Of a stretch of 46,000 nt of DNA, positions 29,600 through 40,057 are shown piece by piece. The notes beneath the pieces are model-generated. The model was not told the origin of the DNA. It saw nothing but the letters and a program-made list of their open reading frames with translations, and ran no database searches. A program made the position numbers and the translations under genes. The stretch covers positions 129,001 through 175,000 of the forward strand of contig CAUYUJ010018538.1 in assembly GCA_963575745.1 (NCBI GenBank), given 5' to 3'. The DNA comes from Prorocentrum cordatum (taxonomy: Eukaryota; Sar; Dinophyceae; Prorocentrales; Prorocentraceae). Positions within the stretch are counted from its first letter, which is position 1, and the number at the start of each line of letters is the position of its first letter.

Positions 29600-31915
29600 G
29601 GTCGGCGCCAAGGAGGGCAGAGGACACATCCTCCACAACCATGCGCCGAACCTCGCGGGGAACATCAACTCGAAGTACGCGCAGTGGGTCGCGACCCTGG
29701 AGCTCGCCGTCCTGGAGACGCACACGGCCCCCGTCGAGGACAGGGCCAAGTACCAGGGCAGGGCAGAGGGGTACAGGACCACCAAGCAGACGATGAAGGC
29801 GTCGCCTGGCAGAGCGTACCTCAAGGACCCGAGGCTACATGGTGGCAGCATCTCAGTACCCTCGTGGTGAGGTACTCTGCGCTGGTCACCGACGGCAAGG
29901 GCCCCAAAACCCGCCAGCACATCCACATGACAGTCATGAAGAAGTTGGACGACCTTGAGAACCCTGAGTTATCCAAGGAGCTTTTCGGCAGCAAGACCGA
30001 CCCGCAGGAGATCGAAGAGTGGGAGACCCTGCTCGTTAACCTCGAGTACTGCGACGTGGCTGACCTGCACCGCGTCAGCGCCACCACCATGGAGTGGCCC
30101 CACAAAGCCATGGCGAGAGCTGCAGGCAGAGCGCGAAAACGGTATCTCGACTGGGCGAAACAGGCGTGGAAGGACTCACCAGGCAAGCTGCACAGCATGG
30201 TCACCGACCCCAAGCCGCCGCGCCTGGAGGACAAGCAGCCCCAGAGAACGGTGGGCGACCCGTCCACGCTCATGAACCACTCTGCCGACACCCGGCGCTC
30301 CATCTGGGCGTCCGACAGCTACAACGCCAAGCAGATCATCAGCGCGTACGAGAAGGCCATGCGGCTCGCAAAGGAGCTAATCGAGCCGCAGCACATACAG
30401 GCCATTGCGCGCACCGCCAACCCGAAGAAGGCGAGAGGAGTCGACAACATCGGCCCCGTCGACATCCAGAGGCTCCCCGAGAAAGGGATCCAGGAGCTCG
30501 CCGAGATCTACTACCAGGTGGAGGCCAACGGGCTGTGGCCTCAGCAGCTTTGCGCCACCATTGGGGCCATGGGCCCCAAGCCCGCAGGTGGGGGGAGAAT
30601 CTTGGGCATGCTCCCCACAATCCCCAAGACGTGGGCAAAGGTCCGCTCCAGTGTAACCGACGAGTGGTCCAGGGAGCTCGGGGAGTTCTGGGACACCGCC
30701 ATCAAAGGCCCCAGCGCCTTAAGGGCAGCGCTAGTCAGGGCGCTACTTGACGAGACGGCGGCGACCTTTGGCGTTGCCTTCGCGACCTTGCTGATGGACG
30801 TAGAGAAGTTCTACGACTCGGTCTGCTACGAGGCCCTCTTCGACGCCGCGGTCGGGGTCAACTTCCCCCCGATTGTCGTGGCGATGGAGGCGCAGCTCTA
30901 CATGGCGCCCAGGTACTTGCGGATGCACGGCTGGGTCAGCGACATCATAGACGCCGAGAGGTCCATAGTCGCGGGCAGCTGCAATGGCGGTAAGCTCGCC
31001 AAGGTCTACCTGGGGCCGATCCTGCAGAGGGCCCACACCAACCACACGCACGCTGGCCTGCGGACGTTCGTGGACGACACGGTCGCGAGGACAGAGGGCC
31101 AAACCAAGCAGGTCATCGGAGATCTCATCGGTGTTGGCGCCGACCTTTTCGAAGGTATGACGGGTGCGGGGCTCAGGGTCTCCCCCAAGACCACCGTCGT
31201 CGCCTCCAGCCAGACGATTGCCTACGCAGTGCACGACGGTCCCAAGAAGAAGGGCTACCACGTCAAGGTGGCCAACAGCGCGGTCGACCTTGGCATCGAC
31301 GTGGGAGGCGCCAAGAGACGGGTCGTCGCCAAGGCAATCAAGAGGGCCAGGACCGCGAGGAGGCGCACTCACCGCATCGTGGCCAAGGTCAGGAAGCACG
31401 CCTCCCTCGCCAAGATCGCGAAGGGCTTGTGGAACACGGGATCCAGGCCGCAGGGGACCTACGGCCACCAGATCATGGGCTTCGCCCCAGCGGCCATCCT
31501 CGACCAGAGGCGCCAGGCCGTCCAGGCCACGACGGGGAAGGTCCCTGGCCGCTGCATCTCCACAGCCCTCGCCGTCGCCATGGGGAAGAAGGACCCCGCG
31601 ATCGAGCTCAGGCGCCAGTCGATCGCCGAGTGGCTCAACTTCTGGATGCAGCACCCAGAACACCACAGTCGGGTCACGCAGGCGTGGAAGCGGATATACG
31701 ACAACTCGATCAAGTACGGCAACAAGAAGTGGAGGAAGGTCAAGGGGCCCACCTCCGCCATCCAGGCCATCCTCCTGGACGCAGGCTGGACCTGCCCGAC
31801 GCCGACGGAGTGGTCGCGACCCCCGTGGGCAGGCGAGACCTGCACCCAGGAGTGGCAGATACCCCAGTGGCCAAGCCGACTGGGAGGACAAGCGCAAAGA
31901 CGTGAACCCTGCTGA
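29600..31915 (+). pseudogene. LINE 2 ORF2 part 2: reverse transcriptase domain
   Basis: A linker in one frame to about 29825, then a frame break, then a long open RT frame (PEATWWQHLSTLVVRYSAL onward). Key RT blocks: NPKKARGVDNIGP (30420-30460), motif A LLMDVEKFYDS (about 30789-30821), motif B AGSCNGGKLAKVYLGPIL (about 30970-31025) and motif C TFVDDTV (31066-31086). All three catalytic Asp residues are present. A basic thumb follows (KRARTARRRTHRIVAKVRKH). The frame breaks again near 31875, where ADWEDKRKDVNPAEFVHEFC continues in another frame, and once more near 31980. The first 46 codons of the open frame from 29684 are out-of-frame sequence. Confidence 0.8.
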
Positions 31916-31954
31916 GTTCGTCCACGAGTTCTGCCTGTCCCTCGAGAGGAGCTT

Positions 31955-33517
31955 GTGGAGGGAAGCTGCCAAACACCAGACGCCCACATAGTTGCCAACG
32001 AGATGGAGAAGTTCACGAGGAAGGGCCAGCACGACCAGGCGGCCTTCAACCTCTGCGTGGTCGCGGGGGCGCAATGGCCCAGAAGCCGACTCACCGAGGC
32101 GGGGTGCAACGCTACTCCAATGTGTCCCAGGTGCGGTGGGGCCGACGAGACGCTCATGCACAGGGTCTGGCTGTGCCCGTGCAACCGCGACCGCGAGGAC
32201 TACACGGATTCTGACGCCCTCATGCCCTCTGCCCTGGCGGGAGCAGAGGCTGCCCCCGCATGCTGGCTCCGCGGCCTGCCTGCGTGCGATGACACGCACC
32301 CGCTCTTTGCGTCGTTGGGAGGGGACGGCGGGTGGAGCTGGGTTGGGCGGGAGTGGGAGGATTGCGTCAGCAGCGACGGCACCCTCACCCTCTTCGGGGA
32401 CGGCTCGGGAGGTCAGTACAGTGATGACCCACGACGCCGAAGAGTGGGGACCGCCTGTGCCGCCATGAAGTGCCTCTTCGTGGAGTGGGTCCCCTGGGGA
32501 GGCATCATCTCGGGCCTCGAGGGCCCCTTTCAGACTGTGCCTCGTGCTGAGCTGCTGGCTGTCGCGCTTGCCCTTGAGCACTGGGACGGTGACCTCTGCT
32601 TTATCACAGACCACCTCCCGTTATATGACGGATGGCGATCGAATCGACACTTGCGCCCCCGCGATGGCGCCAATCAGGATTTGTGGGCACGTATTGCAAG
32701 AGCAATACGCGCACGTGGTAGTAGGCAGCTCTCGGTGATCTGGGTGCCCTCACACAGCGAGGAGTCACCTGGCCTCGCCTCTGACCCTGTGCGCCACTTT
32801 CACACCATCGGTAATGCGACGGCTGATGCATGGGCTGGGGTAGCGGCCCAACGGTCCTACGAGGCAGCGCTCGTTGGACAGGCCCCTCCCACGGACCTGC
32901 ACGATGCCCAGCGCACCCTCATCCGCAGGAGGGCGCGCCGAGCCCTAGCTGACACGCTTGCAGCCGACCCCTGGGTGGCGGAGCGACCCTCGCAGGCCAA
33001 AGGCCCGCGTCTCACCAAGCTGCAGCTAGCCATGCGATCGAGCCAGCACGCCTTTGAGCTCAGAGCGGGCAAGTATATCTGCTCTCGGTGCGGGCTCACC
33101 ACTGACAAGTGTAAAGTACGCCAGGCCTGTGCCACGCCGTGCACCCACCAGACCCCCCTTCCGTCCGCCAGCGACCAGATAGTGCCAGTACAGGGCGCCA
33201 TCACCATCGCTGGCCGCGAGCTGCACGCCAGCCATAAGCTTCACTTCATGCAGAAGTACCGCCTGTATTTCTGTCGCGGGTGCGGCAAGACGGCCACAGA
33301 GGACCCACGCCACCTCGCCGCACCCTGCGCAGGCGTTGTTTCGAAGAAAGGGCGAGAGAACCTCGCTAAGAGTGACGAGGGAGAATTCACCCGCGCCCAC
33401 GCAGGGCGCGATGGCCTCACCAAATTTCTGCGCGCAGCTACCCACGGCATGGCCGTGGAAGAAATCTCAGCTGCCGCGGCGCCTGCCGCTGCAGGCGCCA
33501 TTCCTGGCCAGGGCTAG
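31955..33517 (+). CDS. LINE 2 ORF2 part 3: zinc knuckle, RNase H and C-terminal zinc motifs
   Basis: 520 codons in the same frame as RT, open to the stop at 33517. True homology starts near TPDAHIVANEMEKF. Zinc knuckle CPRCGGADETLMHRVWLCP (57-75). RNase H has D149 (FGDGSGG), E199 (VPRAELLA), D219 (FITDH), H267 (WVPSHSE) and D291 (GNATADAWAG), all expected catalytic residues. The C-terminal part has CSRCG…C and FCRGCGKTATED…C zinc-like motifs, then an Ala-rich end. The same overall domain order as LINE 1 but little sequence identity, so the two are different families. Confidence 0.8.
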   Translation: MEGSCQTPDAHIVANEMEKFTRKGQHDQAAFNLCVVAGAQWPRSRLTEAGCNATPMCPRCGGADETLMHRVWLCPCNRDREDYTDSDALMPSALAGAEAAPACWLRGLPACDDTHPLFASLGGDGGWSWVGREWEDCVSSDGTLTLFGDGSGGQYSDDPRRRRVGTACAAMKCLFVEWVPWGGIISGLEGPFQTVPRAELLAVALALEHWDGDLCFITDHLPLYDGWRSNRHLRPRDGANQDLWARIARAIRARGSRQLSVIWVPSHSEESPGLASDPVRHFHTIGNATADAWAGVAAQRSYEAALVGQAPPTDLHDAQRTLIRRRARRALADTLAADPWVAERPSQAKGPRLTKLQLAMRSSQHAFELRAGKYICSRCGLTTDKCKVRQACATPCTHQTPLPSASDQIVPVQGAITIAGRELHASHKLHFMQKYRLYFCRGCGKTATEDPRHLAAPCAGVVSKKGRENLAKSDEGEFTRAHAGRDGLTKFLRAATHGMAVEEISAAAAPAAAGAIPGQG

Positions 33518-33542
33518 AATGCGGTTGGCATCGCCCGAACTT

Positions 33543-33556
33543 CGCACCTGGGTGCG
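33543..33556 (+). other. 3' UTR hairpin of LINE 2
   Basis: Perfect arms CGCACC and GGTGCG with a TG centre, 18 nt before the 3' end. It may be the RT recognition stem-loop; compare 19462-19480. Confidence 0.35.
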
Positions 33557-33574
33557 CTCGGTCTGTTCCTCTGT

Positions 33575-33623
33575 TCCTCCTCCTCCTCCTCCTCCGCGTC
33601 CTCGTCCTCCTCCTCCTCCTCCT
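33575..33623. repeat. (TCC)n microsatellite right of LINE 2
   Basis: TCC units with CGT/CGCG interruptions as in the empty site of unit 1, followed by the shared CTTCTGCGTTGGACCAACC flank. Confidence 0.95.
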
Positions 33624-33632
33624 TCTGCGTTG

Positions 33633-35883
33633 GACCAACCTGAGCAAGAAGCTGCGGTGTTTAGGCTGTCAGAAAAAGGCCGTGCAAGAACGACTCGGGT
33701 CAAAAAAACCGGGCGGGCGCCGTGGGAAATGTGGGCGTCGAAGGCCCCCCCTCCCGTGGCCCGAGGTGTCCACAGGCCGAGGTTTCGTTCCTTCCTTTGT
33801 CTCTATAGTTCCTTTTGATCGTAGCTTGACGGTGCAGCCCCACATCCTCAGGCATCCCAGCCGCGCAAGCCGTGTGGAGCGCCGCTTTCTTCAGCGACGG
33901 TGGCTCTGCGTCGTGCCCAGCGCACCCCTCCCAATCGAGCACGCCGCTCTCCTGATCTGCCCCTCCAGACAGAATGGCTGCAGCCCGTCCGCGGGAAGTC
34001 CCTCCCTCGGCGGCGCGCTCAGGGGAGTAGTGAGAGGGGGCAGGCCTGCTCAGAAGGTGGCGGATCTTCTCAGAAACCCCTGCGCCCTCTGAGGAGCCGA
34101 CTCGGGGAAGGCTCAGAAAGCTTCTCCGGAGGCAGGAGGCCTTCTGAGCCTCGTGAGATGCCCACGAGCTCGTCGCCACCTTCCCCTTCATCCCGCGGGA
34201 CGCCGCTGTGGGCTGGCCCCCGCGCGCTCAGAGACGCGCAGGGGGTCCGCCTCTGAATCCGGCCGGGCCCCGCGCACCGGCGCGCCTCCAGCCAGAGGTC
34301 TTCCCCTCCCCCTCGCAGCTGAGACCACGGGGGCTGCTTGGGGCCCGCTCTCTCCCACCATTTCACCAAGAAGCCAGTTCACCATCCCGTCAAAAGGCAC
34401 CCGGAGGGGGCGGAGGACCTCCCCGCGGCTTCTCGGCCATCGAAGTCGGCCGTAAGGAGGGGTCCAAAACGTGCCTCTACCTTCTCAAACCAGTGCACCA
34501 AGTGAGGGCCATCACAGGCCTTATCGTCCACCAGTCAACCAAGTGATCATGGTCTTCCCTCTCTCGAGAAGACTATATTGGGAGCCCGTGGCAATAATCA
34601 CAATACGATTTCCTAGGGTATCCCGGGCTTTTTTGGTTTATGTTCGGATTGAAGGCTTGCAGCGATCGCAAAGAAGCCGCAGCTGGCAGAGTACCCTGAG
34701 TGTCTTGTCGCTGAGATGCTTGGCGCGAGCCATTTCTCAACCACCTGGCCCCGTTTCTTCGCCAGCCGTCGCTAAGCAAGAAGTCCAACCCTGGCCCGAG
34801 AAACTCCGGCGATTTTCAGGGCTGGGTTTCCTAGTTTCCTGAGATGTTTTTCCCCCCATTGAGGCTGGCCTAAGGGGTTCTGACTTGGTTAAGAGTGGTG
34901 CCTCGGGGGGGCACGTTGCCCGATCCCTGGAGATTCCTCGGGTTCCTCGGGTTTCCATGCGAAGCAATGCCAAGCATTGCCAAGCAGTGTCAAGCAATGC
35001 CAAGCAATGCCAACCCATGCCAACCCATGCAAAGCAACGCAAAGCAATGCCAGGCGATGCACCCATGCGATGCGCCCATGCAACAAGCTTTCCCCTAAGT
35101 GGGGGTCGCGCCAGGCTCATCTTGTTTTACGTCTCTCGGCCTCTGGGGGCCCTCACGGGGCCCCGAGGCTGTCAGAAAACGCCCTGGGGTGAAAAACCGA
35201 CCCCAGTGAAGGGGTCCAGAACTCTGGGGGCCTACGTTGTCAAAAAGTCACTCCGTCGGGGTTCGGGGGAGGGACATAGAGGCACGAGGGGGAGATTTTA
35301 GGGTCGGAAGAACGGGGGGAGAGGGAATGGGGGGAGTAGGACATCTGCTGCATGCGCCAGGAGAATAAACTGCGAAAGTTGACTTGCTAACCCGCCCTTT
35401 GTCCCCAGTTTCGCCCGCGGTCTCATTTTGGACTGCCGTGTCTGTCCTCTCCAAGCGTCGCTCATGCCGCGTTGTCCTCTAGTGTGCATGCGCTCCTTTG
35501 GAGCGGACCGTTTCAGACGTGGACGTCTGTCCAAAGCTCTTATCCGTGCCACGCGACACCTGCTATTTCACCTGAGCGTATTGTCCGGTCGCGCGGAATT
35601 CCCGGCCCCCTCAGTTTTCTCGCCTCAACCACTCTGTGGCGCTCCAGTGATCGCGTCTCCGCGGCGCACGCCTGCTTGCTTCCGCTGCAGACCAGAGCTC
35701 ACACCTCATCTCGGAGCAGGGCGAGTTGAGACATCGGCAGCTCAACATCGGTCTTTGGACCCCTCCTGGGGTCCAAGCGCACCAGCTTTCCGAGCCGCGC
35801 CCAGCCGTGGCGACGAGGATGCCCCCCCGAAGGCCCACCGCCGTTGTCTCGACTCGCCCTCCTCTGATCACCGTCTCGCCCGG
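33633..35883 (+). promoter_or_regulatory. conserved upstream region of gene copy 3
   Basis: Counterpart of 3545-5861. The most diverged of the three between 34330 and 34850. About 190 bp present in copies 1 and 2 are deleted at 35418 (TTTCGCCCG joined to CGGTCTCATTTTGG). Contents: a minisatellite at 34965-35085, a hairpin at 35138-35168, a palindrome at 35514-35529 and a candidate acceptor AG at 35689-35690. Confidence 0.6.
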
Positions 35884-37104
35884 ATGGCGCCGCACCGCCG
35901 CAGCGAAGACATGGAGCTCAGCAGCGACAGCGACGCGGCCGTGCCGGCCCCTAGCTGGAGCACCGGCAGGGTCCTCGGCTGCGCGGCGCTGGCCTGTGCC
36001 GCCTGCGCCGCGGGCGGCTTCGCGGCAGGTGGCGGCGCCAGCTCGCCAGGGGGCGGCCTCGCGGCCAGGCGCGAGTTGCTGCAGGTGCTGGCAAAGCCGG
36101 CGCGGGAGAAGTGCAGCGACGTGTCCGGGGACTGCTTCGATACGGCGTGCTGCGACGTGGCTGGCTTCACCTGCTTCGTGACGACCACGCCTGGCTCGGC
36201 CCAGTGCATGAAGAACTGCACGCCCAGCGAGACGACGGCCTGCGCGGTGCCTGTGCCCAAGGTCGGCGAGCCGATGTACTTGGACAACGCCGTAGCACCT
36301 GGAACATCGATGTATTGCTTCTCCGTTTACATGGCAGACACTGGTAGCGACGGCAAAACCGAGCGCCCGGACGAGCTGAACTTGCTGAAGGCGGCGTACG
36401 ACAGGAAGATAGGCATCTTCGCGTGCGAGCAGTGGGGCATTTTCAGCGACAAGCCAGGCGACCTGGCCCCTGGTGTGCCCTTCGTGGCGGTGGACGACGC
36501 CGATGGTGACTTCCACATTCTCAAGCGCAAGGAGACCGGCACCTGGATTAACACAGGCTTGCACACACAGGTCTGGAAGGCGATCAGGGCGGCGGGAGAC
36601 TACCAGCGCGCCAGCTGGGTGGTCAAGGTAGATTGCGATGCGGTGTTCTTGCCGAGCCGCTTGAGGCCCTTCCTTGCCTCCCAGGGCGAGCCTGGGAGCG
36701 GTGTGCCCGGCATCTACCTCGAGAACTGCAAATACTGTAAGTGGGGTTGGTTCGGGAATTTGGAGATCATGTCGCTGACTGCCGCCCAGACGCTGTTCCC
36801 GAACATCGAATGGTGCAAGCAGGTCCTGGATTGGAAGACGGGAGTGGAGGGCGGCAAGTACGGGCCGATGGGGGAGGACCTTTTCGCTCAGAGCTGCTTG
36901 GACGCCATGGGTGTGCGCCGCGGCGGGGCGTTCGACACTACTCTGGACGCGGCCTGCGAGGCGGATCGCCCAGAGGACCAGAAGAAGAACAAGAAGTGGA
37001 GGCCTGACTGCACGGAGAGGAAGACCGCAGCATATCATCCCATGATGAAGGTGGGTGATTACGTGAAGTGCTTCGAGAAGACGGTGGAGGCATTCGGGTA
37101 CTGA
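35884..37104 (+). CDS. array gene copy 3: membrane-anchored Cys-rich, GT-A-like protein
   Basis: 406 aa, same architecture and intact motifs as copies 1 and 2. Differs from copy 2 at A20V, A23P, G24S, P54S and E216K. E216K is a charge reversal just before TGTWINTGLH and is the only non-conservative change in the GT-like part. Like copy 2 it has A61, E64, I222 and V246. The 3' flank belongs to the long-spacer type, as for copy 1, so gene and spacer give conflicting groupings; gene conversion is the simplest explanation. Confidence 0.88.
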   Translation: MAPHRRSEDMELSSDSDAAVPAPSWSTGRVLGCAALACAACAAGGFAAGGGASSPGGGLAARRELLQVLAKPAREKCSDVSGDCFDTACCDVAGFTCFVTTTPGSAQCMKNCTPSETTACAVPVPKVGEPMYLDNAVAPGTSMYCFSVYMADTGSDGKTERPDELNLLKAAYDRKIGIFACEQWGIFSDKPGDLAPGVPFVAVDDADGDFHILKRKETGTWINTGLHTQVWKAIRAAGDYQRASWVVKVDCDAVFLPSRLRPFLASQGEPGSGVPGIYLENCKYCKWGWFGNLEIMSLTAAQTLFPNIEWCKQVLDWKTGVEGGKYGPMGEDLFAQSCLDAMGVRRGGAFDTTLDAACEADRPEDQKKNKKWRPDCTERKTAAYHPMMKVGDYVKCFEKTVEAFGY

Positions 37105-37400
37105 GTTCTTGGGAGACGCGGTCTGCGAATTATTCAAGTGGTTCACACTATTCCGCCGACCCCCAGAAGGAATCAGAGCCTGCGACGATCGCGGAAATTA
37201 TCGCAGACGCCCACGGCGAATCACTGCCGGCCCCTGCCTTCTGGGATACGCCTATGTGGTCAAACGTTTGGGCAAAGTTTGGCCACACTACTGGACCATG
37301 CGTTCCCCTTGTGGAAGTCCTTGGAGCACGTGGGGCAGGAAGAGGAGGATGAGGGGAGGGAGGACAAAGGAGAATGAGGAGAAGGATGAGGACACGTCTT
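37105..37400 (+). repeat. 3' flank module of gene copy 3
   Basis: As after copy 1 (AAGGAATCAGAGCCTGCGACG retained), with two small deletions near 37307-37325. Confidence 0.65.
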
Positions 37401-38140
37401 GGGAGCTTTTGGGGTCATTCTAGGGGCCTCCTGGGAGCCTCAGGGGGCCTTTGGAGGCTTCTCGTGGGGGCCTTTCAGCGGGCCTTTGGGGGCTTCTTTG
37501 GGGCCTCTTTGGCCGTCTTACAGCCTTCCTGGCTCGTCTGACGCCGTCGGAAGCCGTCTTGGGAGCCTCTCTGGGCCTTCTTGGGTCCTTCTCGGGGCGC
37601 CTCGGGGTCGTCTTGAAGGCCATCCCGGGCGTCTGGGAGGCCTCTGGGGCCGTCTTGGGGGGGTCCTTTTGGGGACCGTCTTGGGAGCTTCTCTGGCCGT
37701 CCTGGGGCCATCTTGGAGACCTCTTTGGCGATCTTGTGGCACTCTTGGGGGCCTCTTGGGCCGCCTTGGGCCGTCGGAAGGTCATTTTGAAGCAAATGCC
37801 GAAAGCTTTGAAGACCGAAGGACAATCAATGATTTTGGCCTCTTCGGGCCACGTGGGCCGTCTTGAGCCGTCTTAGGGGCCTCTTTGGCGCTTCTTGGAC
37901 CGTCTCGGGCGCTCTTGGACCATCTTGACGGTCTTGGAAACATCTTGGGACCCTCTTGGAGAACATCTTGGGGCTAATTACCTTGGGCTCTCTTGGGGCC
38001 ATCTTGGCCGTCGTGAAGGCATCTTGGAGCCATCTTACGCCGTCTTTGCCATCTTGGAGCTGATGGGGCCCCAACAGAAAACGAATTTTGAAGAGCTCTC
38101 CAGGTGGCTGGCGCGCTGGGCCGAAGCCCAAGAGGGGAGT
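37400..38140. repeat. TCTTGG minisatellite, block 8
   Basis: Aligns with 7386-8090 but is clearly more diverged than the short-spacer pair, with several word-number changes. Confidence 0.75.
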
Positions 38141-38174
38141 TAAAACAACGAACCCCAAACAACCAAACATTCAG

Positions 38175-38400
38175 CACGGGCGGCGGATCGAAGACGCTTA
38201 CGGCGAATCACCGCCGCCCCCTTCCTTTTGGAATCGCCCATGTGGCTGAGCGTTGTGGGAAGAGCTCTGCCAAGCTATCGGACCATGTGTTGCTCCAGTC
38301 GTTTCTGAAAGCCTTCGGAAAACATTTGGGGGTGACTGGCGGGGAAGATCAGGAGGATGAGGAGGAGGAGGAGGAGGAGGAGGTGGGGGAGGAGAGGGCA
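38175..38400 (+). repeat. second, diverged copy of the gene 3' flank (long spacer 2)
   Basis: Counterpart of 8095-8310, including the (GAG)n run at 38350-38395. Confidence 0.6.
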
Positions 38401-39795
38401 TCTTGGGAGCCTCTGGGGGGACTCTTGGGGTTTCTGGGAGCTTTTTGGGGGGCTCTTGGAAGGCTCATGGGAGCCTCCTTGGGACTTTTGGGGGGCTTTT
38501 GGGAGCTTCTTGGAGGCCTCTTTGGCCGTCTCAGGGCGTTCCTGGCCCGTCGGGAGCCGTCTTGGGGGCCCCTCTGGGCCTTCTTGGGGCCCTCTTGGGG
38601 CGTTTCAGGGCCGTCTCGGAAGCCATCTTGGGCGTCTTGGAGGCCTCTTGGGCCGTCTTGGGGTTCTCTTGAGGCCCTCTCGGGAGCCTTTTGTGCCGTG
38701 ATGGGGCCATCTTGGAGGCCTCTCGGGCGATGTTCGGCCAATCTTGGGAATTTGTTGGGCCGTCTCCGGTCGGAATGCGGAAAAAACGCAAGTGCCAACA
38801 TCCTTCAAGCACCCAATGAAAATCGATGGTGTTGGCCTCTTCGGTCCTTCTGGAGGACCTCTTGGAGGCCTCTTGGGCCATCTTGGATATCTCTTGGGGG
38901 CCTCTTGGGCCATCATGGAGCCATCTTGGGCTGCTTGGAGGCTTCTTGGGCGGACTTGGAGGCATCTCGGACCCTCTTGGGCCGTCGTCGAGGCCATCTT
39001 GGACCATATTTGGCGAACTTGGAGACCATCTTGGACCATCTCGGCCGTCAAGGAGGCCATCTTGGGGTCATCTTGAGCGAAAAAGCCGGCGAGGCAGGCA
39101 GCCGGCGAGCTGGGCCGAAGCCCCAGGGGGAGTTTTTTGTTGGAAAGAGAAGCAAAGCCAAGCCGTGTAGGATTCAGCACGCCAGGCACCCCTGTGATAC
39201 ATCAACAGGGGGCGGCGGATCTAGTGGCCTTCGGTCTAGCCCGCCATTGTGCCTGGTCTGTGGTTCAGGAGCCTCTTGGATGAATATGGGAGTCCCTTTG
39301 GACGCCTCTCAGTGGCCTCTTGGAGGGCTCATTGGTGCATTCGGGAGCCTTTGTCGGTCTTCTTGAGGGCCTCTTGGGGGCTTTTGGGAGGCGTCTTGGG
39401 GGCGCTTCTGGGGTCTGGGGGGCTTCTTGGCAATCTTTAGGAGGAAAGCTCGAAGTATCAGTTCGTATTCCCCCTCTTGGGTTCTCTTGGGGACCCCTGG
39501 GGCCGTCTCAGGGCCCTCTCGGGCCGTCTTGGGACCCTCTGCCCTCTGGGGGGTCTCATCGGTCGTCTTATGACGATCTTGGGGGTCCTTTGGGCAGTTC
39601 TAGAAGCTGTCAAGACGAAAAAGGCGAGTGTGCTAATCCTGTACCTTTCTTTCAGGGAATGATATGATGTTTGCCTGTTGGGGCCTTCTCGGTGGTCCTC
39701 TTGGAACACTTTTGGAGGAGGGGGGGTGGGCCGTCGCAAGGTCACAGGTGATTTTTTGCCAACGGACCAAGAATTAAGAATCGCCGGCCTTGTCA
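38400..39795. repeat. TCTTGG minisatellite, blocks 9 and 10
   Basis: Counterpart of 8310-9590, with about 130 bp of extra words near 39475-39600. The ordinary-sequence interruption is at 39075-39260. Confidence 0.7.
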
Positions 39796-39799
39796 TGGA

Positions 39800-40055
39800 C
39801 AGTTCAAGGAGGTGGGTCTTTGTGGCGAGCGACGCCCAGGAATCAAGCAGGAGTCAAGGGTCGCCATCCCCGCGCTGGGGCCGCGGGGAGGGTGGGTCCT
39901 CGTGGCGAGCGGCACCCAGGAAACAAGGATCGCCATATCCGCGCTGGGGCCACGGGGGAGGGGGTCCCGCGGCGAGCGGCACCCAGGAATCAAGGGTCGC
40001 CATCTCTGCGCTGGGGCCACGGGGGAAGGTGGGTCCCCATGGCGAGTGGCACCCC
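39800..40055. repeat. 70-bp-type repeat, leading block (long spacer 2)
   Basis: Counterpart of 9590-9836. Confidence 0.75.
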
Positions 40056-40057
40056 TG

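Larger units (their letters stand above)
27121..33574 (+). mobile_element. LINE 2: near full-length non-LTR retrotransposon starting with the spliced leader
   Basis: About 6.45 kb: spliced leader (27121-27142), 5' UTR with 33-bp repeats, ORF1 (27364-28149), and an ORF2 region (28127-33517) with endonuclease, RT, RNase H and zinc motifs, then a 57-nt 3' UTR. It lies inside the same (TCC)n locus as LINE 1 but is a different family. No poly(A) tail; the 3' end (GTTCCTCTG) runs into TCC. At least five frame breaks make it inactive as read, unless some are assembly errors. Confidence 0.93.
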
